64,000 nucleotides of DNA from Tanypteryx hageni (Eukaryota > Arthropoda > Insecta > Odonata > Petaluridae), in NCBI GenBank assembly GCA_028673005.1, contig CM054116.1, positions 100,418,207-100,482,206 on the forward strand. Direction: 5' to 3'. Made by a program: the position numbers and the translations under genes. The stretch's first letter is position 1. Every line of letters starts with the position of its first letter. Below, piece by piece: positions 13,601-25,700 of the stretch. The notes beneath the pieces were generated by a model. That model was given only the letters and a program-made list of their open reading frames with translations, was not told the DNA's origin and did no database searches.

Positions 13601-16036
13601 GAGGAGAATGCTGAAGATAAAATGGACAGATAGGATGAAAAACGATGAAGTGCTACGAAGAATAGGAGAGAAGCGAATGATTATACAGACTATCAGAAAG
13701 AGGAAGGCTAACTGGGTTGGACATTACCTGAGGAGAGAGAGTATGATTAAAGACGTGTTAGAAGGAAAACTAGATGGGAAAAGGGAAAGAGGTAGGAAAA
13801 GGTTTCAGCTGATAGACGATTTGAAAGGGAAAGAGAGTTATCAAGATATAAAGAGGACAGCGGAAAATAGGAGTATATGGAGAACCAGGTTTAACCATGA
13901 ATAATCACGGACCCGTCTACGGACAGACTACCTATGATGATGATGATATATATATATAGACGTTCCTTACAGAAGAGGAGGAGGATATAACATGCTAGTA
14001 GTTGGTGCTTGCATACTGCAAGCATATCATCTCACCTTGGAAAAGGATTCATTTCTCAAACAGATATTTCATCATTACAAATATTTTTTTATTTCTAAAG
14101 ATTTCACCTCCGCAGCGATTTTCGTTTTTTCCCACATGTAAAAATAATAGTTTAAAACAATCCCCAAATGTTGCAATTTTAAGAATTTTATACTTTCTCC
14201 ATTATGGGGTACTAATGCTACACATTTCAGCCAAATTTTAAAGTTGTAGCACTTCTAGAAGTAAAATAATATTTTTCTAATTGTTTAAAATTTAAACATT
14301 TTTAACGGTTGCCGCAATATATATATGGAGAGATTGAAATGTTTATATGTGCAAATGCACTGTTCTGTAAATAATTTAAAAATTGCAGCTTCCTAGCTCA
14401 TCCCATAGTACCTAAAAAATTATTAAACTTTAATGTTCAATTGGGGTTAAAACAACCCCTAAAGTTTACAATTTTAAAATTTTCGATTTTTATAGTTGGT
14501 TTTGAAAAAAGTTCTATAATCTTGCAAAATTTCAGCTTCCTAAACTTATTAGATTGGTCTACACACTGGATTGCGTTTTCCCATGCTAACTTATGGGAGA
14601 TATTCCGGGGTCTCTGGAGTCGAACCCAAGACACTTGAAGCAAAAGTGACAATAATTCCTAATAGATATTGCGGCCATCTAGCAACACTGAAAACTTCAT
14701 CTTTCTAGCCTACCGGCAAGTGCCCATAATTACTTTACAAAAATGGCGCAATGCTTTTCTTATGGGAAAAAACGCAAATTTCGGAATTTCTGGAGTCGAA
14801 CTCATGTCACTTAGGTAAGAAGTCTCATTTTCTCTGAAGGTCTCACCATCATATCTACAAAAACTAAAACTTTCAGCTCCCTAGCTTTTGTAGTTTGGGC
14901 TAGACATTAGTATCCTCCTATATGTTATATATCATTATATATCGACGACTCTTACAGAGGAGGATATCATTCTATATAGACGTTCCTTACAGAGGAGGAG
15001 GAGGATATAACATACTAGTAGTAGGTGCTTGCATACTGCAAGCATTTCATCTCACCTTGAAAAAACATTAATTTTTCAGACAGATATTTAATCATCACAA
15101 ATATTCTTTTAATTCTAAACATTTCACTACCGCAGCGATTTTAGCTGCGGAGGTGGAATATTTAGAATTAAAAATATATGTGTACTGATGAAATATGAAT
15201 AATGAATGTTTTTTTATCTTGAGATGAAATGCTTGCAGTATGCAAGCACCAACTACTAGTATGTTATATCCTCCTCCTCTGTAAGAGTCGTCGATATATA
15301 ATGATAACAGGAGGATACTAATGTTTAGGCACTTCCAGATGAGCTGGAGATTCTAAATTTTTTTCATAGGTAGGATTTTGTGCAAAACCGACTAGAAAAA
15401 ACGAAAATCTTGAAAAAGTGCAACAATGCGGCCGCTAAAAATTCGCAATTGTTTAAACAAATTTTCAAGGTTTATGTATTTCCGAACGAGCTACGGAGCT
15501 GTAATTTTTTTTAAAGGTAGGATTTGTAAAAAAACGAAATGAAGATTATAGAAATTTTGATATTTTAATTTGTGTTGCCGTTAAAAATTCTTCAAGTTTT
15601 AACAAATAGATAACTGTTTAGGTACTACGGGATGAGATAGAAAGCTGAAATTTTCAAGTTATTTACAGAGTAGTACATTTGCACAAATAAACATTTGAAT
15701 CTCTCCATAAATATATTGCGGCAGACGTTAAAAATGTTTAAAATTTAAACAATTATAAAAATATTATTTCACTTCTAGAAGTACTACAGCTTTAAAATTT
15801 GTCAGAAATGTGTAGCATTAGTACCCCATAATGGAGAAAGTATAAAATTCTTAAAATTGCATAGTTTGGGGATTTTTTTAATCTACTATTTTTACATAAG
15901 GCAAAAACGAAAATTGCTGCGGAGGTGAAATCTATAGAATTAAAAAAATATTTGTAATGATGAAATATCTGTCTGAAAAGTGAATGCTTTTTCAAGGTGA
16001 GATGATATGCTTGCAGAATGCAGGCACCTTCTACTA

Positions 16037-16134
<98 letters not shown>

Positions 16135-19100
16135 ATATATATGTATATATATATAACAACTTACGGAAAAGGAAAGGTAAAATAGATATATGGATGTCAA
16201 CAAGGTGTTGGAATGAGGAAACCCAGTGAGCACTCACCAATCAGACGACTTCAGGTTGGCGAGGCCCTGGGGATGTCGAAGCGACACACGTAAAATAACA
16301 CAAAAACACAGAAACATCACAAACGTAGAAGCTTTCGGAACTACTCCTTCTTCAGCTACATTCCAACACCTTGTTGACATCCATATATGTATATATATAT
16401 ATGAATATAATCATTTGAGAATATTTTGTAGCATTTATGACATTCCTTAGGAAACAGTCATCATTGTGATAATTCTTTTTAGGTCTATATAGATTCTCTT
16501 ACTTCAGAAGACCTTAAGTTCATACTGACCTCTGCTTTTCCTGCTGCTCCGCAAGACCTCATCTCTCGAGCAGTTAGCTTCAATTCTCACCTTGTGAGAC
16601 AGACTCAAGAGCAGCGCCTTTGGGCTCACAGAGGAGCACCATGGGAATTTAACCTTAGAGATCTTCTACGCTGGTTTGAAGCTATGAATTCCCATTATGA
16701 CTTTTCAAAAAAATATGGATCTGGACCAAAATGGGAGCCAGCAAAGTTTGTTGAATTGCTTTATGCTGACAGAATGCGCACATCAGAGGACAAAGAAAGG
16801 GTAAAGATTGAATCTTGGTTTTTAATCAAATTTTAATTATAAAAAATGCATAAATCTGATAATTATGTGACTGTAGAGTACATTATTACAAGATCATACT
16901 GTAGTTTCACTATGCAATATTTGTGCTTCTGTTGCATAAAAGTTTTGTGAGAAACTTTTAATTTTCTTGGAATAAAAGGTAAATAAGATTAGCATGTATA
17001 TTCCATTAAAGCTTTTAAAACATTCAATCATTTATTTTTGAGCAACTGTGCTGAAAACGATACTGTAGAATCCATCTCTTAAAAGCATTTCGCTCAATTC
17101 TTATGTAAAATGATGTCATATTGATAGTGGCTGTTACATTCATTTTTATACATTTAAATGCTAAGTAAGGAGGAAGATTTATTTAACTAATAAGATTTAT
17201 TGATGTTATTTTCAGGTTAAAGGGCTTTATAGAGATGTTTTCTGTAAATCAATCTACAAAGAACCTAATTCTGATCCACCGAGAGTGAAAGTTGGTAAAG
17301 AAATCATATGGTTTGGAGACATAAGTTTGATGAGGCCTTTTGCAGAGACATTGACTTCTCCTTTAGACCACAATGCTCACCCCCATCCAAACCCGCTTCT
17401 CTTGCACAGGGCTTCACATGCATTACGATCACTTGCAGTATGTGTTAAAATGAGATGGCTACCCATCTTGGTGAGTGGAAATATTTCTTTCGTTTCATAA
17501 AAAATTAACCAAGAAGTGCTTTTATTATGGGCTTGACCAAATGTGTATATACAGTGTGTCCTCGATTAACCTCATTAATTTGTTCCTGAAAATGGCAACG
17601 TTGAATGAAACAATGTTAAATGAATCAATATTATACAATATGTTATATACTGTATTTATGTAGCTCTATGGTGCTATGTATAATATGAATGCAATCAGAA
17701 CAAATAAATTAAAAAAACACATTAACATAATAAATGACAAACTAAACAAATAATGCGACAGCTTCATTTTAAGGCACCCAAAATTGGAAAAGGCTACATT
17801 TCACAATAATACCTCTTGTGACAAGAAAAATGACATGCCAATCTGGTGAAATGTCATGAGCGATAGAGAACAATTAGATTTGTCTAGAAAGTTTACAGAG
17901 AGCCACGAATACTTCTGTGCATGCAAGTTCATGACTTGACATCACTAGAAAAGAAAGGCAACAAATTATTTCTTTCACCAGTTGTTGTATGATTAATAAA
18001 AATCTACTGTAATAGAGGTAAATAAAACATTTATTTCATTGTTTTTATTGAACTGCGTATTCCCCATAAGTAGGTGTTTCTTTCTTTTGAAAGCCGCTTT
18101 TGCTTTTCCTATTCTATTCCTGATCTCATCCGTACATTTTGCTTCCAAGGTATTTATAGTCTGAAACTTGTTCTAAAGGCTTTCCTCTAATACTTATGTT
18201 CAGATTCTCTTCTTTGCCTGATATTCGAATGACCTTGGATTTTTCTGTATTTATTTCCATACCGTATTTTCTACCTGTTATTATTAGTCTATTTATCATT
18301 TTCTGGAGTTCCTCATCCTTTCTTGCTATAAGTACTTGATCATCAACGTATTTTACTGTTCTTATAATCCTTCCTCCAATTTTGAAATCTCCTGTGCCTT
18401 CTAACGCTTCTTGCATTACACTTTCTCTATATATATTGAATAGGGTCGGCGATATGCAGCAGCCCTGTCTTACTCCTCTACCGATATTTACTCCACAGGT
18501 GTCCACATTCTCCAACCTGACCTTTACAGCTTGATTCACATTTAAATTCCTGATCAGTGTCCTGTCTTTCCAGTCTACACCCCTATCCTATAATACCTTC
18601 ATCAACATTACCTAATTTACTCTATCAAAGGCCTTCTGCAAGTCTACGAAACATATGTAGATATCTTGACTGTACTCTATTGCCCTTTCTGATATGATTC
18701 TAACTACACCTATAGCATCTCTAGTTCCTTGTCATTTCTGAAACCGAATTAATCATTCCCTAGCATTTCTTCTGCCTTTTTCTCCAGCCTTTGATTAAGA
18801 ATCCTCGTGATGATCTTCGAGGTGTGTGACAGAAGGCTTATCATTCTGTAATCTTTATACTGCATTTCCTTTGGCTTCTTCTTTAGAGGGATCATTGTTA
18901 ATTCTAGGAAATCCCTAGACCATTCTCCCATGTTGTAAATCTTATTAATTAATTTCATGATCGCTTTTAGTCCTGATTCCATGACTCGAAGTACCTCAGC
19001 CGGTATTCCATCGCTGCCTGTGGCTTTCCCTTTCTTTAGTTCCACTATCGCTTTTTCTACTTCTCCATAATACTAGGTCCTAAGTTATCTTCTTCAATGT

Positions 19101-19647
19101 TTTCCTCATCTTCCTGTTCTATTTTTGCTGATCCTGCCTACTTGCTGTATAGTTCCTTAATGTATTCTTCCCATACCTGTGCTACATCCTTTGTTTCTGA
19201 GACTATCTTCCCATCCATATTCATAATTCCTTTACCACAAATTCCATTAGACTTGTTATCTTCTAATTCCAGTGCCCTAACGTACATCATGTCGTACCGT
19301 CCTAACTTCTCCATTTGTTGCATTTCATCACATTTTTCTTTTATCCAATTTTCTCTAGCTTCTCAACTCATTGTTTATACGTCTCTAGTTGACTTCTGAA
19401 GTTCTTCACTATTAATATTTTTCCATTTTCGTCCCTCATCCATTTTCTCCAGCATTTCCTTAGTGATCCATGGTTTTCTGATTTTCTTCTCTTGTTTTCC
19501 AATGTCTTTATTCAAGGTATCCTTGATACTGGTTTTAATTTCTTCCCATTCTATACCCACTGTCTTTGGTTTGTTTTCCAAATTTCTTAGGCGATCTTCC
19601 AACTTCATGCTGACTACATCCTGCCTTTCTTTGAGTTTTTCGAGGTC

Positions 19648-19715
<68 letters not shown>

Positions 19716-22700
19716 TGAAGTTAATATAAAGTTATTAAAATGGTTTAATATTATATCATTAACATTTTCATATTTAAAATAATTTTTGTAATCACTTCAA
19801 TCAATAGGTTGGTGGTATTGGCAGTGGAAAGACTTCATTAGTTCAACTATTGGCACATCTTACTGGTAATGAGCTACGGATTATGCCTGTTAATTCTTCA
19901 ATGGATACCACTGAAATCTTAGGAGGCTTTGAGCAAGTGAGTCTGATTTTTTATGCTTAAATGTTGTTGCTCATTGGAATTTAGTAATCAGGAATGTCTT
20001 GAAATTGTAACAAAATTTGTTATTACTAATATTTTATACATCATGTTTATTCATGTAATTCAATGGCAAATTTTTAATTCATTTTAAATTTTAATTCTTT
20101 TATTAGACTGATTACAGCCGGCATTTTGACTTAATGGCAGAAAAGACAGAGAGTTTAGTGATGTATTCACTTCGTAAGCACCTATTATCTTCTAAAGTTA
20201 CATATAAATCCACCAGTATTGAGGATGTTGAAGAAAATTATTCTATGGCTATAAATCTTCTTAGATGTTGGGAAGAGTTCCAGAGATTGGATAGTAACTT
20301 TCATGTGTTTGTTGGTAAGTTGTCTTAGTTTACTGGAAGAAAACATTATCAATTAAGACATTATTAAAACCCTGGTCCCACCATGGTAAAAACAAAACTT
20401 CATATTTTCCAAGAAATGGATATTTATGTCAAATTCATTTTGGTATTATATTAATTAGTAATGGAAATTTTTAAGGATCATAAATGTTGCAGCATTTTGC
20501 TGAGAAAAAGTTTTATAATAATTCTTTTCAAAATTTCGCATCCTACCTAGATGAACTTCTCATCCCACCAGAGGGGCACATCCTACTGGTTGCTCATCTG
20601 CATAGATTTCATATAACATTTCAATAATTTTTATGGTACTCTTCCCATTTTTACACCAAACATCTTGTTAAGTAGTATATACTGTGGAAAACATGTGTAA
20701 TTTAAAAATATCAATGCATTTATCGGTTCTACAATGGAGATACGGCTGTACCCTAACCTGATTCCTTTTGATGAGAATAAAAATAGTGTTGTAATCATAC
20801 GTATTTAGTTTGAAAAATGATTGATGCAACAATGGAATATCCTCTTTGAACTGTTTCTCAGATACAAAGATTGGAATATTTATGATGTTGTTAGGCATTT
20901 TTGTCTTTTGTTGTAAAACCATATGGCATTACATTTTCCACAATTTCCTTAAACTTTACTTTCTGTTATCATTGTTTCCAATCATATTAATCATCATTAT
21001 GATTGTAGGCTGTATGTTACACTAAAATTAATAGAAATTAATAGGATATTTTGTCTGTTATAATTATGATGTCATCATGTTGATGTTGTTGGTAGAAATT
21101 AATGCTATTATAATATGAACAATAAATTTTCATTAAAAAGAGTTGAATCAATGCTATCATAATAGAAACTAATAATCTATTATACTATTTTCTTTAAATC
21201 TGTGTGCATGTGTCAAGAACGTCTACATTTAATTTTTTTGTCTATCAAAATGAGAATGGCATTTCCAATTTCAATCTTACTCGCAGGATTTACTTGGCCT
21301 TACTCCTTTTAAATTTTAAACTGTTTAATGTCTACAGCAACATCATGGGTTTGATTCCAGGAGCATTTATTCTCTCAATTTGAATAACATAGAAAGAGCT
21401 GAAACTTAGCATGCAAGCCTTTTTTCATTAGCATTTTAAAATTACTCATAATCATTGTACAAACTCATTACTTGAACCAAAAAATGGATTTAAAAAATTA
21501 CAATTTTTTCTGCCCTTGATTTTTTATTGTCCTCAAAATTGATCGACAAATTCATATTAGCGCCAAAAATTTCACGTTTTTTGAAGGAAAAATTGTTCGC
21601 CATCATGGCAACCCTCATTGTTGAATTTTTCACGAAATTACCTTATTCCAATGGGACTGGCATTTAGTCTGAATTATTTTTCTCATCTAAATGACTATAT
21701 AGATGTAGAAAAAGAGATTGGGAGCGAGGGATATAGACTGGAAGGTAGATAGGGAGAAAGGGGGAGATAGAATTACAAAAGGGCAGGAGGAAAGAGATAA
21801 GGAGGGAGATTGAAAAAGAGGGAAAGTGATTGATTGGGAGAAAAGAGGAAAAAGTGAGAGGAAGAGATAGCGAGAGGATCAGAGAAAGAGAGGGAGGGAG
21901 GAAGAGTGCATTATTACTTGGCATCATTTCTGTTTAAAAATTGTGTGTGTGTTACATTACTTAATGTATTAATGGTAAAATAAATTATGCTACTTAACAT
22001 TTCTATTGCAAAATATCTACATAGTTTTGTGATAGACTAATTTATTGAAGTTAAAGCAATTTTTTCTTGCAGTCCCTGGCTCTTCTCTCATCTTCTCATT
22101 CTATAAATTCTTCCAGCCTTCATTGCAAGTTTGGAAAAAGCAGATGTCCACTTTTGCTACAAAGCACCCATTGTCGCTGCTGATTCACTGATAGTACGAT
22201 TGAAAACAATTTTTCTTAGAAACTTCTAAAAATTACTTTTTTGGAAGCTAGTATCAGTGAATTACTAGCGATGGTGGCTGCTTTGTAGCACAAATGAGCA
22301 TCCGGTTTTCCTAACTGTTGTTTGACTACAGAAGCTATATATTTTTATCAGCATAGATTAATGTTCCTAATAATTTGTAGGTAGATTGTTTGACTGTCAA
22401 TAAATCATAATAACTGGATAAGCGATTAACCTAAAACTTTGGATAATGTGTTCTCTTTTACTTTATCTAACAGAAAATGAAATGCCAATGGATAAATTAT
22501 TTCAGCAAAGGCTAACCTCATTGAAGAAGGTTTTACAGATTCTTAAATCTGATAATGTTTTTGAGGTAGCTGGTGAAGCAGAGCCCATGGTGTGGCAGCT
22601 GGAGAATTTGGAGCGTATTGTAGAAAGTGATGGAGGAAAACTAAATGGAGGAGGAAAGTTTGAGTGGGTTGACAGCATCCTTGTAAAGGTGAGCTATTCA

Positions 22701-25700
22701 TTCAAAATTTTCAGCTCCAGAGCAGATTTCTTTAAATTTCATTGCATTGAATTGCATAAACTAAGGGAAATAATGCTTGTATCTTACATGTACTTCTCCA
22801 AGTTGCTATGGTTTATTTATTATTTACTCTCTGAAGTGTTATATGCATTGTATGTACATTTATACAAATTATTTTATTAATTACTTGAATATCGACCTCA
22901 AAATTTATTATTTATAAATAAAATTTATTTATAAAAAGAGCTTTTTATAATCATTACTTGTTATTTAATAATCTTCAATTGTTATTTAATAATCTTCCTC
23001 TCTGTTGCATATTTTTTGACAATTTTTGTTGCATAGACCTGGGAAGTGATTCAAATCTACATTAATTATATTCCTTCATTGCAGGAGCATATTATTTCTA
23101 CATCAGTTTTTTCTGGATGATTGATTTTTAGTTACTTAATAATTGCATTTTACAAAAATTGGAATAGGTTATCAATATTACCGTATTAACTGGAAAGGAA
23201 GACGAGCATTTTTTCTAAAAATTTCTGCAAAAAATTATGTATTTTCTTAAAATCAAATACAAAGTTTTAAACGCTGCATGGAACACTCTGTCACCAATTC
23301 TATGTCCACAAAAATGCATTTATTTATACATACAATACATTCAGGGGCGTATATTCAGGGTGTGCTAGGTGTGCGGTGCACACCCACAGATTCACAGTGT
23401 CACAGATATTATATTTTTGCATTTATTCCCGTTAAAGACTCCCCTAATCGTTTTCTGGCTTCGTGTGATTCCTAAAATCAAATCCAATATACAATGTTTC
23501 ATGAAGAGGAGAAGTTTCGGCGCGTAAACATTGTATCACATTCACGTTAATAGCCCGGGTGTGCGGTAAGTAATACGAGCAGCTTTGAGCCCTTTAAACA
23601 TACGTACAGATGGCGCAGCGGGTCAAATTCTTAGCCTCCTTGTGGTTTTAAACAGTCCAGAAGGCGTGGCAGGGTGTGCGCTGAGACAACAGCACCCAGA
23701 AGTAGTTAGCGGTTGTGATTGGCTATTGTGTGAACCAATCCAATTCAACGTTGTTACTTGTCATGAGATCCTGTTTTTGTTTTCTGAGTTTCGTCTGTTT
23801 TGCGTGCGTGGGGTAAGGTGTGAACCGACGTGTTTATGACACCGATTTAGACAAGTTTTTAACATATATTTATAATTTTTTAGATATAATTTATAACTTT
23901 TTGCCCATATTTACAATGGTTAACAGTGTTGACGATGTACTGAATGCCCCGTTTTCTGCCAGAGCTTTTGCGGATTGTATGAACATAGTCGAAGAAGGTA
24001 AGCCTCGTCCTCCTCTTCCAAATTTACTGTGCAAGCACAAAGATGCAAAAACTGAGTACATGAGACATTTCTCTGTTTCACAATACGGTCCAGTAGAATG
24101 GTTAACTGGATGTGAAGTGCGGTCAAGACTTTTTTGTTGGCCTTGTTTATTATTCTCCAAAGAGAAAAGTGTTTGGAATAAGCACGGGTATTCCGATCTT
24201 AATCATTTAGCTGCAGCAGTGCAAAAACATGAGCGCTCCCAACCACATGTTCAGTCATTTTTAAATCTTAAGATGTTTGGAAAACAAAGAATTGACACTC
24301 TCATTGACAGCCAAAGAAAAGTTGAAATTAGTCGTCATAATGAACAAGTAAAGAATAATAGAGACATTTTAAAAAGATTAATTGATGCTGTATGTTATTT
24401 GGCTAAGCAAGAGCTTCCTTTGAGAGGTCATGATGAGTCTGAAGATTCAGCCAACCGAGGGAATTATATAGAATTTTTAAATGTGCTCCGTGAGTATGAT
24501 CCTCTTTTAGACAGTCATTTAAAGGCATCGACTATATTTCGAGGAACTTCTCCCACAGTACAAAATGATATCATTAATGCTATATCTGATGTGGTTAAAG
24601 ATGCTATAAAGAAAGAAATTTCTTCCGCTACATTTGTGGCCATTCTTCTGGATGAAACTTCTGATGTCATGTCGAAATCGCAGCTATCAACTGTTTTTCG
24701 TTTTGTCCATAATGGGCAAACACACGAAAGGTTTATCGGATTTACAGACGTAAGTGATGATAGAACGTCTAGTGGTATTTTTAAACATGTTGTAAACAGA
24801 GTTGAGGAATTTAATATTAAGGACAAGTTGGTTGGCCAAACTTATGATGGTGCCTGTGTAATGAGTGGACATATTAATGGGTTGCAGAGTAAAGTTATCG
24901 AGGCCTATCCTTTAGCAATATTTACGCATTGCTACGCTCACGTTTTGAACTTAGTTCTGAAGCAAAGCCTCTCGAATATCAAGGAATGTAGATTGTTTTT
25001 CCAAACTATCAGTGGATTGGCAGCATATTTTTCTAAATCATCGAAAAGAGTAAATGCTTTGCAAGATTTTGTTGCTAAAAAATTACCCTCCATCGCACCA
25101 ACCAGATGGAACTTTACTTCCCGTTTATCAAACACAGTAAAACGCCACAGAAGTCAACTTATTGAATTTTTTGAACACATTGTGGAGAATTCTGGGGAAT
25201 GGGACGTGGATGCTGTAATCAAAGCTCGTGGTTTTTTGTATTTCTTGCAAGATTTTCAAACAATTTTTCTGTTAGAAATTTTTTCTGTTCTGTTTGGCTA
25301 TACTGATGTTTTGAATAATATATTGCAAACATCATCCTATGACATATTGTACTGTTGTAAAAAGGTGCATGGTACTATGAAACAGCTTAGGAATGACAAG
25401 GAACATGGATTTGATGATATTTGGGTTTCTGCAAAGGAAAAGCATACGGTTGAGGAGTCGAAGCCTAAAAGACGAAAGGGATCTATAGAAGAGGAGAAGA
25501 GCGCGTGCCTTCGATTATACCAGAGAATAGTCGACTGCATGTGCCTGGAGATGGAAGAAAGATACTCTTCACTTTCGAAACTTGAGTTTTTTCAACTCCT
25601 TTGTAGCGAAAGATATGATCAGTATGCGAAAACTTTTCCTGATGGTATTCTAGAAAAATTAAAGGATTTCTACGGACCAGTTTTTGACTACGTTCGCCTA

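Larger units (their letters stand above)
10675..13945 (+). mobile_element. Full-length-looking RTE (BovB-like) LINE
   Basis: About 3.27 kb: tRNA-like segment, short 5' leader, one 998-codon frame, a 3' region of about 40 bases (ATAATCACGGACCCGTCTAC...) and a tail of (ATG)n, as usual for RTE elements, which end in short tandem repeats instead of poly(A). Copies at 18058-19650 (-), 35911-36812 plus 41143-41346 (+) belong to the same family. Its low divergence from an intact frame suggests a young copy. Confidence 0.9.

Noticed and set aside
16034..16240. Frames of repeated Tyr-Ile or Thr-His across the microsatellite, on both strands
   Set aside because: They are translations of (TA)n and (TG)n and have no coding meaning.
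21664..21927. Minus-strand frame rich in Ser, Leu and Pro
   Set aside because: It is the complement of the polypurine tract; codon composition follows the repeat.
23891..25540. Minus-strand frames opposite the hAT transposase
   Set aside because: Shadows; the plus-strand frame has the zinc finger, catalytic and dimerisation motifs.
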